Made by a program: the position numbers and the translations under genes
Assembly (NCBI RefSeq): GCF_007859635.1
Contig: NZ_CP042306.1
Location: 1,798,001 to 1,862,000, forward strand
DNA: 64,000 bases
Source of the DNA: Sphingomonas panacisoli
GTDB lineage: Bacteria > Pseudomonadota > Alphaproteobacteria > Sphingomonadales > Sphingomonadaceae
Direction of reading: 5' to 3'
Notes under the pieces: model-generated
Seen by the model: only the letters and a program-made list of their open reading frames with translations
Told to the model about the DNA's origin: nothing
Database searches by the model: none
In this document: positions 36,758 to 45,929 of the stretch, one piece after another
Layout of the letters: each line of letters starts with the position of its first letter
How positions within the stretch are numbered: the stretch's first letter is position 1

Positions 36758-37864
36758 ATGGACAGCGTCGAACTCGAGGCCGCGGTGAAGTCGGGGGTAA
36801 TCACGCCCGACGTCGCCAACAGGCTGCGCAATTTCAGCGCCGAGCAACGCCAGACCCCACTTGCTGACGAAGAGCGATTCGGCCTGGTCGGTGGCTTGGC
36901 CGACGTGATGACCGCCGCCGGATTGCTGCTCCTGCTTGGCGGCGTAGCCTTCGCCTTCGCTTTCATCCCGCCGGTCGCGATCGTGATCGTCCTGGGGGCG
37001 AGCTGGGCATTCGCCGAACATTTCACCCGCCAGCGACGCATGACCTTGACCAGCTTCGTATTGTTCGGCGCGTTCGTGGTGGCCGCATTGTGCGGGCTGA
37101 TGGGCGTCGCGACCGTGCTTCCCGCTTCGAGTCCCTGGCTGGGATCGCCGGTGGCCTGGGCCGCGATTTCGCCGCTTGGTGGGCTCATCATTTCGTTCGG
37201 CACTGCGATGATCTGCGGTGTCTATTGGCTGCGCTTCAAGCTGCCGTTCGCTTACATGGCGGCGGCGGTCGCAGCGGTGAATGCGGGCATCAACGTCGTC
37301 CGCTTGGCCGTACCCTACGCATCGGCGGGGGTGATCAGCTTCATGCTGCTGGTCGTCGGGTTGCTGTTGTTCGTCATCGCGATGTGGTGGGACATGTCGG
37401 ACGTCCGCCGCGAAACGCGCCGCGCGGATATCGCGTTCTGGATGCATTGGGCGGCCGGTTACCAGGTTGCAGGCGCAAGCTTCCGCCTTCTGCTGGGGGT
37501 CACCGGCGGACCGAGCGGTTGGGAGCGGCTCAACGCCTTCGCGACGCAGCCCGCGACCGGCGGCGCCGCGATCGCGGTGTTGTGCCTCTTCTCGTTCTTT
37601 TGTGTCGTCGCTTTGATCATCGACCGGCGGTCATTGCTGATGTCGAGCCTGATCTACGTCGTCCCCGCGACCGCGCAGTTGATGGGGGCGCTGCAATCGA
37701 CGACGATGACGATGACCGCGATGCTGACGGGCGGTTTCCTCGTCGTGCTGGCCGCGTACTGGCGAGAAGTACGGGCGCTGTTGCTCGCGCAGCTACCCGC
37801 GCACCTCCGCGCGCAACTCCCCCGGACCGATCTATCGTTCGCGACGAGCCGTCCCGTCGCCTGA
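36758..37864 (+). CDS. Multi-pass membrane protein, DUF2157-like
   Basis: 368 residues. The cytosolic N-terminus (MDSVELEAAVKSGVITPDVANRLRNF, residues 1-27) resembles the short helical lead of DUF2157 proteins. About nine hydrophobic segments follow, for example VMTAAGLLLLLGGVAFAFAF, PVAIVIVLGASWAFAE, SFVLFGAFVVAALCGLMG, VISFMLLVVGLLLFVIAMWW. No charged active-site motif is visible. Role unknown. It lies between argJ and trmFO on the same strand with short gaps. Confidence 0.7.
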   Translation: MDSVELEAAVKSGVITPDVANRLRNFSAEQRQTPLADEERFGLVGGLADVMTAAGLLLLLGGVAFAFAFIPPVAIVIVLGASWAFAEHFTRQRRMTLTSFVLFGAFVVAALCGLMGVATVLPASSPWLGSPVAWAAISPLGGLIISFGTAMICGVYWLRFKLPFAYMAAAVAAVNAGINVVRLAVPYASAGVISFMLLVVGLLLFVIAMWWDMSDVRRETRRADIAFWMHWAAGYQVAGASFRLLLGVTGGPSGWERLNAFATQPATGGAAIAVLCLFSFFCVVALIIDRRSLLMSSLIYVVPATAQLMGALQSTTMTMTAMLTGGFLVVLAAYWREVRALLLAQLPAHLRAQLPRTDLSFATSRPVA

Positions 37865-37903
37865 CCTCGCCTAGCGCGCCGCCCCGCGCTAAGGGCGGCG
37901 GCA

Positions 37904-39214
37904 ATGACGTACGACATCCATATCATCGGCGGCGGCCTGGCCGGGTCCGAAGCCGCGTGGCAGCTCGCCGAGGCCGGCATTCGCGTGAAGCTGTCCGAAA
38001 TGCGCGGCAGCGGCGACATGACACCCGCGCACCAGACCGACGGCTTGGCAGAGTTGGTCTGCTCCAACAGTTTTCGCTCCGACGATGCCGAGAATAACGC
38101 GGTCGGACTGCTTCACGCCGAGATGCGCACGTTCGGCTCGATCATCATGGCCGAAGGCGACCGCCATAAAGTGCCCGCCGGGTCGGCACTGGCGGTGGAT
38201 CGCGACGGCTTTTCGGCCGGCGTCACCGCGCGCTTGGCGGCACATCCCAATATCGAGATCGTTCGCGAACGGGTCGACGCCCTGCCTGAGACACCGGCGA
38301 TCATCGCCACCGGTCCCCTTACCGCCTCCGGTCTGGCCGCCAGCATCGGTGCGGCGACCGGCAGCGACGCCCTAGCCTTCTTCGATGCGATCGCGCCCAT
38401 CGTGCATCACGACAGCATCGACATGAGCGTCGCGTGGCGCCAGGCGCGCTGGAATAAAGGCGGTGACGATTACATCAACTGCCCACTCGACAAGGATCAG
38501 TACCACGCCTTTGTCCAAGGCTTGATCGACGGCGAAAAGGGCGAGTTCCGCGACTGGGAAAAGGACACGCCCTATTTCGAGGGCTGCATGCCGATCGAGG
38601 TGATGGCGGAGCGCGGACCGGAGACGCTGCGCTTCGGACCGATGAAGGGCGTCGGGCTCGACGATCCGCGCACCGGGCGCTGGCCCTATGCCTGCGTTCA
38701 GTTGCGGCAGGACAATGCGAGCGCGACATTGTGGAATATCGTCGGATTCCAGACCAAGCTGAAACATGCCGAGCAGGTTCGGCTGTTCCGCACGATCTCG
38801 GGGCTGGAGAATGCCGAATTCGCGCGACTGGGCGGTTTGCATCGCAACACCTTCATCCGCTCGCCCGAATTGCTCGACCCGACGCTCCGACTGAAATCGC
38901 GGCCCAACATCCGTTTCGCCGGCCAGATCACCGGCTGCGAGGGCTATGTCGAAAGCGCTGCGGTCGGACTGCTCGCAGGTCGGTTCGCCGCTGCCGAACT
39001 CCGCGGCGACGTCATGACACCGCCGCCGGTCGAAACGGCGCTCGGTGCTCTCCTCCACCATATCACCGGCGCGGCCGAGGCGGAGACCTATCAGCCGATG
39101 AACGTCAATTTCGGGCTGATGCCGCCGATCCCGGGGCGCACCAAAAAAGCGGACCGCAAGAAGATGTATACCGACCGTGCCCGCGCCGCGCTGGCGGCGT
39201 GGATGGCGGCTTAA
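37904..39214 (+). CDS. trmFO: FADH2-oxidising tRNA (uracil-5-)-methyltransferase TrmFO
   Basis: 436 residues. FAD-binding start [20 protein letters not shown]. Family segments: [54 protein letters not shown] (catalytic cysteine), and [18 protein letters not shown]. TrmFO methylates U54 of tRNA using methylene-tetrahydrofolate, instead of SAM as TrmA does. The TAA stop shares four bases (TTAA) with the convergent EF-hand gene. Length is normal. Confidence 0.96.
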   Translation: MTYDIHIIGGGLAGSEAAWQLAEAGIRVKLSEMRGSGDMTPAHQTDGLAELVCSNSFRSDDAENNAVGLLHAEMRTFGSIIMAEGDRHKVPAGSALAVDRDGFSAGVTARLAAHPNIEIVRERVDALPETPAIIATGPLTASGLAASIGAATGSDALAFFDAIAPIVHHDSIDMSVAWRQARWNKGGDDYINCPLDKDQYHAFVQGLIDGEKGEFRDWEKDTPYFEGCMPIEVMAERGPETLRFGPMKGVGLDDPRTGRWPYACVQLRQDNASATLWNIVGFQTKLKHAEQVRLFRTISGLENAEFARLGGLHRNTFIRSPELLDPTLRLKSRPNIRFAGQITGCEGYVESAAVGLLAGRFAAAELRGDVMTPPPVETALGALLHHITGAAEAETYQPMNVNFGLMPPIPGRTKKADRKKMYTDRARAALAAWMAA

Positions 39215-39690
39215 GTCTCTTCTTCGCGACCCTCATCGACGGGCGCGGGCTTGTCCGCGCAATTGGTCTTGGCTCGCACCTTTCGCTTCACCGCGGTCGT
39301 GGCGAATTCCGTGGCATTCATCGCGCCCGACTTGTCGGCGTCGGCGGCGGCGAACTTGGTTTCCGCCTTCACCGCCCATTCGTCGAACGACAGCGTACCG
39401 TCGCCATTGGTGTCGAGCTTGCCATACGCTTTCTTGCGCGCCGCCAGATATTCGTCGCGCGTGATCGCGCCGTTGCGATCCTTGTCGTAGCGGTTGAAGC
39501 GCTTTTCCTCGCGCGTCTTGGCGGTCGCTTCGGGGACGGCCGGATCGGCGGCCTGACCGTCGCCGGTCGCGGCACTCGCCGCCGGCATCGCGGCGAGCGG
39601 CGCTACGCCGGCAGGTCGCATCGCCTGGAGCATCATCCCCGCCGCCACCAACAGCGCACCCGCGCCTGCCCCTGCCAGATACCGCCACAT
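39211..39690 (-). CDS. Membrane-anchored EF-hand protein
   Basis: 159 residues from ATG 39690, behind AGGAGG. A hydrophobic anchor ([21 protein letters not shown], residues 4-24) is followed by an Ala/Pro linker and three EF-hand-like loops: [26 protein letters not shown] and [13 protein letters not shown]. The first two match the 12-residue loop with Asp/Asn at 1, 3, 5, Gly at 6 and acid at 12. The C-terminal tail is Lys-rich and ends acidic. Probably a periplasmic calcium-binding protein. It shares four bases with trmFO and is convergent with it. Confidence 0.85.
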   Translation of the reverse strand: MWRYLAGAGAGALLVAAGMMLQAMRPAGVAPLAAMPAASAATGDGQAADPAVPEATAKTREEKRFNRYDKDRNGAITRDEYLAARKKAYGKLDTNGDGTLSFDEWAVKAETKFAAADADKSGAMNATEFATTAVKRKVRAKTNCADKPAPVDEGREEET

Positions 39691-39741
39691 CGTGCCGCCC
39701 TCCTGATATCGCACGCAGCCTAACGCGAATCCCACGGAAGG

Positions 39742-40383
39742 CTAGCGCCCGGTCATGCGGTGCCAAGCGAGCCGCGCGACGCGCCGCGGCGTTGCCGGCC
39801 CGGCGAGGTCCATGCGAGCGATATGTGTCAGCGCACCCAGCGAATGCCCTGCCCGACCCCAGCGATGCTCGGAAGCTTTCGCGAGCAAGGGAGCAGCCGC
39901 GTCGCGAGCATGAGCAGCCAATTGGGGATCGCTAAGATGGGCAGCGAGATCAGCCAATGCCCATCCCTGCCCCGCATCGGCCAACGGATCCACTTGCGCT
40001 TGAAGAAGCATACCCGCTTGCTCGAACAGCACGGCCCCGCGTAGCCGCCCGTGATCGGCGATCGACCCATTATCGATCGCGCCGAGCAACACTTCCCAAC
40101 CGTCGGTCATCGCCGCTAGTGCTTCACCGCTCGGGCCAAGCGGCAAAACGTCCCGCGCCAACGCCTGCAACACCGGCTCGGCCGGCGGCGGCGCGCTGTC
40201 GAGCCGAACCAACGCCTCACGCCACCACGCCAGTCGCATCTGCCCGACCATCGGTTCGCGCGTCGTGCGCAAAACCTGCCCCAGCGTTGCGTCGAGCGCA
40301 AACAATGCGGCCAGTCCGGCACGCCGATCGCGCGGTGCATAACTCATCGCCAGCACGCGTTCCGGGTCGTCGATCGGCGTCAC
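39742..40383 (-). CDS. Squalene/phytoene synthase-like protein, NDUFAF6-type
   Basis: 213 residues from a GTG at 40383. The helical fold is recognised from FALDATLGQVLRTTREPMVGQMRLAWWREAL, then HARDAAAPLLAKAS and LTHIARMDLAG. The aspartate-rich DxxxD motifs that bind diphosphate in true squalene and phytoene synthases are absent, so it is unlikely to be a prenyl-transferring enzyme. The TREPMVGQMRLAWWREAL segment is typical of the non-catalytic group related to NDUFAF6, a complex I assembly factor. It lies upstream of nothing in the operon sense, 43 bases above the EF-hand gene on the same strand. Confidence 0.78.
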   Translation of the reverse strand: MTPIDDPERVLAMSYAPRDRRAGLAALFALDATLGQVLRTTREPMVGQMRLAWWREALVRLDSAPPPAEPVLQALARDVLPLGPSGEALAAMTDGWEVLLGAIDNGSIADHGRLRGAVLFEQAGMLLQAQVDPLADAGQGWALADLAAHLSDPQLAAHARDAAAPLLAKASEHRWGRAGHSLGALTHIARMDLAGPATPRRVARLAWHRMTGR

Positions 40384-40474
40384 CGTAACATTAACCTTTC
40401 CGCTTTAGACGCGGTTATCCCTTCCTGGGGCATTTGGCGACCTAGGTGGGACTGAATCGGGAGTGTGGGGCACC

Positions 40475-42370
40475 ATGATCGGGTCATTCGATCGCAAGCG
40501 GCGGACGGCGCCGACCACGTTGGGGCGGCTGCGTTCCGACGTCGGCGGCAACACGCTTGCCATGATGGCGATCGCGCTGATTCCGATCTGCGCGATCATC
40601 GGCTCCGGCCTCGACACCGCGCGGCTCTACGTCGTGAAGGTCCGGCTGCAACAGGCGTGCGACGCGGGTGTGCTGGCGGGGCGCAAGTCGATCATCACGA
40701 GCGGTGCGGCGCTCGACACCAGTGATACGGGTTCGGCGAAGCAATTCTTCAAGAACAATTTCAACGATGGCTGGATGCGCACCGGCACCGCCACCTTCAC
40801 CCCGGTGAAGACGAGCGACAACCAGGTCAGCGGCACCGCCAGCGTTCCCGTTCCGATGACGATCATGAAGATGTTCGGCATGCCCGACATCACGCTCTCG
40901 GTCGCCTGCCAGGCGCGTTACGACGTGCCGGACACCGACATCATGTTCGTGCTCGACACGACCGGGTCGATGGGATCCAAGCCGGACGGCACGGGCGGCG
41001 GCGGCAAATACGCCTATACGCGCGAAAACGGCACGACCGGCTATGCGACGGCGGAAGCCTCGTCGGGCTCGAAGATCAGCGCGGTGCGCAGCGCCGTGTT
41101 GAACTTCTACGACACCGTCAAGGCGTCGTCGGACACAACGACGCACATCCGCTACGGCTTCGTTCCGTACAGCGTGTCGGTGAACGTCGGCGAAGCGATC
41201 AATTCGGTCGATCCGTCCTACCTAGTCGATTCCTGGACCTACAATACGCGCGAGCCGATGCCGGAGGCGAACGACTCCGTCTATGCGTCCAGTTCGAAGA
41301 GCACGACCAACGTAGCCAGCGGATCGTGCGCGACCGGCGTCGTCCGCACGCCGGCGACCGGCTACAATGTGTCCGGGTCGGGTACCAGCGCGACGGCCAC
41401 CGCCGTCCGCAAGACCACGAGCTGGACGAGTTCCAATAGCGGCACCTGCACGGTCCTGACCGAGAACGTGAAGGTAACGTGGAAGTATCTCAAGAAGTCG
41501 CTCGATACGTCGCAGATCAAGGGATTCAACACGGTCTCCGACCCGACGCGCTTCAACAATACCGTCAAGTGGCAGGGCTGCATCGAGGAGCGCGGGCCGT
41601 TGTCGTCCGGCGCGATGACGTTCGACCAGGATAACCTTCCGGCCGATCTCGACCCCGACTTGATGCCGACATCGGACGACACCCGGTGGAAACCGGCCAT
41701 GCCCGAACTCAGCTATTGGCGGGGCAACACCACGAGCTGGACCAGCGGCGGATCGTCGTCGACGAGCGCGAGCAGCGACTATTCGGCCACCACGATGTCG
41801 ACCAACGCCGGCTATTGGGTTGCCGCCTATTACAACAGCGATTCGGTCGAATGTCCGAAGGCGGCCAAGCGACTATCTGAAATGGATCGCTCGGACGTCG
41901 AGGCCTATGTGTCGTCGAGCGGCGACCTTCGCCCAGGCGGGTTCACGTATCACGACGCGGGCATGATCTGGGGCACGCGCATGCTGTCGCCCAACGGCCC
42001 GTTCAAGGCCGATACCGCCGCGTGGCCCAACCGCAACGATCCCAACCGCTACATCGTGTTCATGACCGACGGCGACATGAACAGCAGTTGGACCGCCTAT
42101 CAGCTTTACGGCATCGAATATTACGACAAGCGGATCAGCGGCCAGGACAATGACGAAGCATATCACAATGCCCGCTTCCTGGCAGAATGCACTGCAGCGA
42201 AGAATCGCGGTATTACCGTGTTCGTCGTCGCCTTCGGCCAGACGCTGACCACGCAGCTCAAGACCTGCGCGACGCCGGGCCAGGCGTTCCAGGCGAACGA
42301 CAGCGCCGCGCTCGACGCCGCATTTCAGAACATCGCAAAGCAAATCGCCCAGTTGAGGATTTCGCAGTGA
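40475..42370 (+). CDS. TadG-type pilus assembly protein with vWA domain
   Basis: 631 residues from ATG 40475. The N-terminal pseudopilin-like hydrophobic helix follows a short basic leader (GNTLAMMAIALIPICAIIGSGLDTARLYVVK, residues about 25-55), as in TadE/TadG minor pilins. A vWA domain starts at IMFVLDTTGSMGSK with a DxTxS MIDAS motif. Its second half (NRYIVFMTDGDMNSSW, GITVFVVAFGQ) is separated by a Ser/Thr-rich insert with SSKSTTNVASGSC and SGGSSSTSASSDYS-like stretches. It would act in the cell envelope in Flp/Tad pilus or secretion machinery. It is the first gene of a three-gene operon; the next gene's GTG overlaps the stop. Confidence 0.88.
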   Translation: MIGSFDRKRRTAPTTLGRLRSDVGGNTLAMMAIALIPICAIIGSGLDTARLYVVKVRLQQACDAGVLAGRKSIITSGAALDTSDTGSAKQFFKNNFNDGWMRTGTATFTPVKTSDNQVSGTASVPVPMTIMKMFGMPDITLSVACQARYDVPDTDIMFVLDTTGSMGSKPDGTGGGGKYAYTRENGTTGYATAEASSGSKISAVRSAVLNFYDTVKASSDTTTHIRYGFVPYSVSVNVGEAINSVDPSYLVDSWTYNTREPMPEANDSVYASSSKSTTNVASGSCATGVVRTPATGYNVSGSGTSATATAVRKTTSWTSSNSGTCTVLTENVKVTWKYLKKSLDTSQIKGFNTVSDPTRFNNTVKWQGCIEERGPLSSGAMTFDQDNLPADLDPDLMPTSDDTRWKPAMPELSYWRGNTTSWTSGGSSSTSASSDYSATTMSTNAGYWVAAYYNSDSVECPKAAKRLSEMDRSDVEAYVSSSGDLRPGGFTYHDAGMIWGTRMLSPNGPFKADTAAWPNRNDPNRYIVFMTDGDMNSSWTAYQLYGIEYYDKRISGQDNDEAYHNARFLAECTAAKNRGITVFVVAFGQTLTTQLKTCATPGQAFQANDSAALDAAFQNIAKQIAQLRISQ

Positions 42371-42954
42371 GGCGCGCCCTTCGCTCGCTGTCGCGCAATT
42401 CGCGCGGCGTTACCGCCATCGAGTTCGGCATCGTGGCGCCCGTCATGATGCTGCTGCTGATGGGCCTGTCCGATCTGGCCTATCAGATCTACGCGCAGTC
42501 GATCCTGAACGGCGCGCTGCAAAAGGCCGGGCGCGATGCGACGATCCAGGGCGCGGCGAACAACACGACCGATATCGACAACAAAGTGAAGACGATGGTG
42601 AAGAAGATCGCGGCCAACGCGACCTTCGTCGTCACGCGCAAGAATTACGATTCGTTCAGTGTGATCAAGCCCGAGCCGTTCATCGACAACAACAGCAACG
42701 GCGTTCGCAATCCGGGCGAGTGCTACACCGACATCAACGGCAACGGCCAATGGGATCAGGATCCCGGCGACGACGGTCAGGGCGGCGCGAACGACGTCAC
42801 GCTATACACCATGACCGTGACCTATCCGCGGTTATTCCCGGTCGCGGGCCTCTTCGGTTGGCCGTCGACCCAGACGATCAGCGCGAGCACGCTGCTCAAG
42901 AACCAACCCTATGCGTCGCAGACCGTGGTGACGCCAAAGCAGATTTGCACATGA
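42367..42954 (+). CDS. TadE-family pseudopilin with EF-hand-like insert
   Basis: 195 residues from a GTG overlapping the TadG stop (GTGA). NSRGVTAIEFGIVAPVMMLLLMGLSDLAYQ (residues 11-40) is the TadE motif: a Glu at position 19 followed by a hydrophobic helix. In residues 104-142 it has a DNNSNGVRNPGE loop and DINGNGQWDQDPG, which match calcium-binding loops with Asp/Asn at 1, 3, 5 and Gly at 6. Minor pseudopilins help build or prime Tad pili. It sits between TadG and another TadE gene with four-base overlaps on both sides. Confidence 0.85.
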   Translation: MRRALRSLSRNSRGVTAIEFGIVAPVMMLLLMGLSDLAYQIYAQSILNGALQKAGRDATIQGAANNTTDIDNKVKTMVKKIAANATFVVTRKNYDSFSVIKPEPFIDNNSNGVRNPGECYTDINGNGQWDQDPGDDGQGGANDVTLYTMTVTYPRLFPVAGLFGWPSTQTISASTLLKNQPYASQTVVTPKQICT

Positions 42955-43676
42955 CGCTTTCATCAAATCCCGCACCACGTCGCCTGCGGGCGACGCCGGG
43001 CCGGCTAGCGCGCAACAATAGCGGCGTGGCCTTGCTCGAATTCGCCTTTTCGATGCCGTTGGTGCTGATGATCGGCCTGTACGGCCTGGAATCCGCAAAC
43101 CTGGCGTTGATCAATCTGAAGGTCAGCCAGATTGCGCTGATGCTGGCCGACAACTCGTCGCGCGTCGGCGTGATCGATTCGACGCAGATCGAACAGCTGC
43201 GCGAAGTCGACATGAACGACGTGCTCCAGGCCGCGCGCATGCAGGGCACCGGCATCGGTTTGACCACCAATGGTCGCATCACCGTGTCGAGCCTAGAGAC
43301 CGACGACAAGGGGACGCAACGCATCCACTGGCAGCGCTGCATCGGCAAGAAGTCGGGCACGAACTACGATTCGAGCTACGGCACGACGACGATCACCGCC
43401 GGGACCGATACGACGCCGGCCAATGCCGGAACGCTCGCGCCGACCGGTATGGGTGATCCCGGCCAGAAAGTGAACGCGCCGGCCAAGAGCGGCGTGATGT
43501 TCGTCGAGGTCAATTACGACTACAAACCGATCGTCGGGCAATGGCTCTTCGGCGCGGCGCGGATCCATTACATCGCGTCGTTCGTCGTCCGCGATAACCG
43601 CGACTTCACGCAGATCTACAATCCAACGACGTCGCCGGTGACGCCGCGTTCCACCTGCAACCTCTATCCGTCCTGA
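42951..43676 (+). CDS. TadE-family pseudopilin
   Basis: 241 residues, ATG overlapping the stop of the preceding TadE gene (ATGA). RNNSGVALLEFAFSMPLVLMIGLYGLESANLALINLK (about residues 21-57) is a prepilin-like TadE helix with a Glu in position after the leader. The remainder is soluble and beta-rich: SSLETDDKGTQRIHWQRCIGKKSGTNYDSSYG and AKSGVMFVEVNYDYKPIVG. Tad machinery genes (tadA-C, flp, cpaB) are not in the window. A strong terminator follows and closes the operon. Confidence 0.85.
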   Translation: MTLSSNPAPRRLRATPGRLARNNSGVALLEFAFSMPLVLMIGLYGLESANLALINLKVSQIALMLADNSSRVGVIDSTQIEQLREVDMNDVLQAARMQGTGIGLTTNGRITVSSLETDDKGTQRIHWQRCIGKKSGTNYDSSYGTTTITAGTDTTPANAGTLAPTGMGDPGQKVNAPAKSGVMFVEVNYDYKPIVGQWLFGAARIHYIASFVVRDNRDFTQIYNPTTSPVTPRSTCNLYPS

Positions 43677-43698
43677 CGGGGCGATCGTTTCTGCCACG

Positions 43699-43734
43699 AA
43701 AAAGCCGCGCCCGGGCGACCGGACGCGGCTTTTT
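43699..43734. terminator. Bidirectional intrinsic terminator
   Basis: AAAAAGCCGCGCCCGG (43699-43714) and CCGGACGCGGCTTTTT (43719-43734) pair with a single G-T mismatch over a GCGA loop, and T/A runs border both sides. It ends the TadG/E operon and, in the opposite direction, ahcY. Confidence 0.9.
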
Positions 43735-43755
43735 CGTTTTAGCGTGTTGCGCTGA

Positions 43756-45162
43756 TCAGTAGCGGTAGTGATCGGGCTTGAACGGCCCTTCGACCGGTAC
43801 GCCGATATAGTCCGCCTGCTTCTGCGACAGCTTGGTCAGCTTCACGCCCAGCTTTTCGAGGTGCAGCTCCGCGACCTTCTCGTCGAGGTGCTTCGGCAGG
43901 ACGTAGACGTCGTTCTTATACTCGTCCGACTTGGTCCACAGTTCGATCTGCGCCAGCGTCTGGTTGGTGAACGACGCCGACATCACGAACGACGGGTGGC
44001 CGGTCGCGTTGCCCAGGTTCACCAGGCGGCCGCGCGACAGGATGATGATCTGCTTGCCATCCGGGAACTCGACCAGGTCGACCTGCGGCTTCACTTCGGT
44101 CCACTTGTAGTTCGACAGCGCGGCGATCTGAATCTCGCTGTCGAAGTGACCGATGTTGCAGACGATCGCCATATTCTTCATCGCCTTCATGTGCTCGGCG
44201 GTGATGACGTCGGCGTTGCCGGTCGCGGTGCAGAAGATGTCGGCGCGGGTCACCGCTTCTTCCATCGTGACGACCTCGAAGCCTTCCATCGCGGCCTGCA
44301 GAGCGCAGATCGGATCGACTTCGGTCACCATCACGCGCGCACCGCCATTGCGGAGCGACTGCGCCGAACCCTTGCCGACATCACCGAAGCCGGCGACGCA
44401 AGCGACCTTGCCGGCGAGCATCACGTCGGTGCCGCGACGGATTGCGTCGACGAGCGATTCCTTGCAGCCGTAGAGGTTGTCGAACTTCGACTTGGTCACG
44501 CTGTCGTTGACGTTGATCGCCGGGAACGGCAGCTCGCCCTTCTTGGCGATCGCATACAGGCGGTGGACGCCGGTGGTGGTCTCTTCCGACACGCCCTTGA
44601 TGTTCTTGACGGTCTCGGTGAGGTAGCCCGGCTTGCGAGCGATGAATTCCTTCACCGCGCGCTGCATCTCGACCTCTTCCTCGTTCTCGGGCTCGGCGAA
44701 CGAATGGCCGGCCTCGAGCTTGGCGCCCCACAGCGCGAACGCGGTCGCGTCGCCGCCGTCGTCGAGGATCATGTTGCAGGTCTCGTCACCCCAATCGAAG
44801 ATCGAGCCGACATAGTCCCAATATTCGGCCAGGCTCTCGCCCTTGATTGCGAACACCGGCACGCCCGACGCGGCGATCGCGGCGGCGGCATGGTCCTGGG
44901 TCGAATAGATGTTGCAGGTCGCCCAGCGCACCTTCGCGCCGAGCGCGGTCAGCGTCTCGATCAGCACCGCGGTCTGGATCGTCATGTGCAGCGAACCGGT
45001 AATGCGCGCGCCCTTGAGCGGCTGCGACGCGCCGAATTCGTCGCGCAGCGCCATCAGGCCGGGCATCTCGGTCTCGGCGATGTTGATCTCGGCGCGGCCG
45101 AAATCGGAAAGGCTGATGTCCTTGACGACATAATCGGTCGTACGGTCGAGCACGGTGGCCAC
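43756..45162 (-). CDS. ahcY: Adenosylhomocysteinase
   Basis: 468 residues from the GTG at 45162 ([18 protein letters not shown]), behind GGAG at a good distance. Homologues in sphingomonads start with MATVL..., which supports this start. NAD-binding [20 protein letters not shown] and catalytic segments [36 protein letters not shown] are visible. It splits S-adenosylhomocysteine into adenosine and homocysteine, keeping methyltransferases active. The insert typical of the bacterial long form is present (length close to 470). A perfect palindrome lies 70 bases upstream. Confidence 0.97.
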   Translation of the reverse strand: MATVLDRTTDYVVKDISLSDFGRAEINIAETEMPGLMALRDEFGASQPLKGARITGSLHMTIQTAVLIETLTALGAKVRWATCNIYSTQDHAAAAIAASGVPVFAIKGESLAEYWDYVGSIFDWGDETCNMILDDGGDATAFALWGAKLEAGHSFAEPENEEEVEMQRAVKEFIARKPGYLTETVKNIKGVSEETTTGVHRLYAIAKKGELPFPAINVNDSVTKSKFDNLYGCKESLVDAIRRGTDVMLAGKVACVAGFGDVGKGSAQSLRNGGARVMVTEVDPICALQAAMEGFEVVTMEEAVTRADIFCTATGNADVITAEHMKAMKNMAIVCNIGHFDSEIQIAALSNYKWTEVKPQVDLVEFPDGKQIIILSRGRLVNLGNATGHPSFVMSASFTNQTLAQIELWTKSDEYKNDVYVLPKHLDEKVAELHLEKLGVKLTKLSQKQADYIGVPVEGPFKPDHYRY

Positions 45163-45231
45163 GTCAAAAATCTCCGGCAAATTGATTGATGTCGCGCGCC
45201 CTACAGGCTCGTCGCGGCGATTGCAACACGG

Positions 45232-45251
45232 ATATAAAGATTTCTTTATAT
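45232..45251. promoter_or_regulatory. Perfect 20-nt palindrome upstream of ahcY, candidate SahR-type operator
   Basis: ATATAAAGA-tt-TCTTTATAT, with 9-bp perfect arms. It overlaps the last codons and stop of the GNAT gene (stop TAA at plus 45246-45248) and lies 70 bases ahead of the ahcY start on the same strand. An AT-rich perfect palindrome in GC-rich DNA is unlikely by chance. SahR-type ArsR regulators bind AT-rich palindromes ahead of ahcY and methionine genes in proteobacteria; the assignment here is an inference. Confidence 0.55.
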
Positions 45252-45929
45252 GTCCTTCGCCAGCACCGTGACGGTCATCTCGGCCCGACGCCGGAAGCCG
45301 AGCGTATCGTACAGCGCAATCGCGCCGGCGTTGCTGGTGTAGGACGTCAGCCAGGGCGTTTCCTGACGCGCGATCATGCGCGCCGCGACGATGCGCATCA
45401 GGCCGGCCGCATAGCCCCGTCCGCGATGGTCGGGGTGCGTACAGACGGCGCTGATCTCGCTCCACCCCGGCAGCTTCATCCGCTCGCCCGCCATCGCCAC
45501 CAGCGTACCATTCACACGCACCCCGACGAAGCGCCCCAGCCGATTGGTGTGCCGCACATAGGGGCCGGGGCGCGTGAGCGTCGCCAAGGCGAGCATTTCG
45601 GGGGCATCGGCGTCGGTCAGATCGACGATCTCGAAGGGCGAGTCAGCGGCAGACGAGGGCGTATCGCAGGTCATTTGCACCAGTTCCGCGGTCCGAACGA
45701 CGCGCGTGCCGGGCGGCGCAGGCCAGGATTCGGGCTCGATCAGCCACAGCTCGCCGTTATCGGGGACCAAGGACGCGAGCGTCTCCAGACTCGCTTCGGA
45801 CCCATCCACAGCGGCACCGAACACGCCATGATCGCGATCCACGCGTAGGGCGCGCTCATCACCCTCGGCCACATGCGCCCAGCCGCTATTCAGCGCGCCC
45901 CAGACCGGCCTATCGAGCGGATGGCTCAC
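45246..45929 (-). CDS. GNAT family N-acetyltransferase
   Basis: 227 residues from a GTG at 45929 that overlaps the algH stop (GTGA). The C-terminal half holds the acetyl-CoA fold: [27 protein letters not shown] with the Q/RxxGxG/A-type loop HRGRGYA, then [25 protein letters not shown]. The N-terminal half ([27 protein letters not shown]) resembles the FR47-like group. Substrate unknown. It is coupled to algH, but the biological link between the two is not known. Confidence 0.85.
   Translation of the reverse strand: MSHPLDRPVWGALNSGWAHVAEGDERALRVDRDHGVFGAAVDGSEASLETLASLVPDNGELWLIEPESWPAPPGTRVVRTAELVQMTCDTPSSAADSPFEIVDLTDADAPEMLALATLTRPGPYVRHTNRLGRFVGVRVNGTLVAMAGERMKLPGWSEISAVCTHPDHRGRGYAAGLMRIVAARMIARQETPWLTSYTSNAGAIALYDTLGFRRRAEMTVTVLAKDI

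Noticed and set aside
41281..41800. Ser/Thr-rich stretch of the TadG protein as a separate adhesin or a foreign insertion
   Set aside because: It is in frame, flanked by both halves of a vWA domain, and base composition does not differ; inserts of this kind are common in TadG proteins.
45163..45231. Possible SAH or SAM riboswitch in the ahcY leader
   Set aside because: The leader is only about 70 bases, and I could not find the conserved helices of the known SAH or SAM classes; a protein operator explains the palindrome better.
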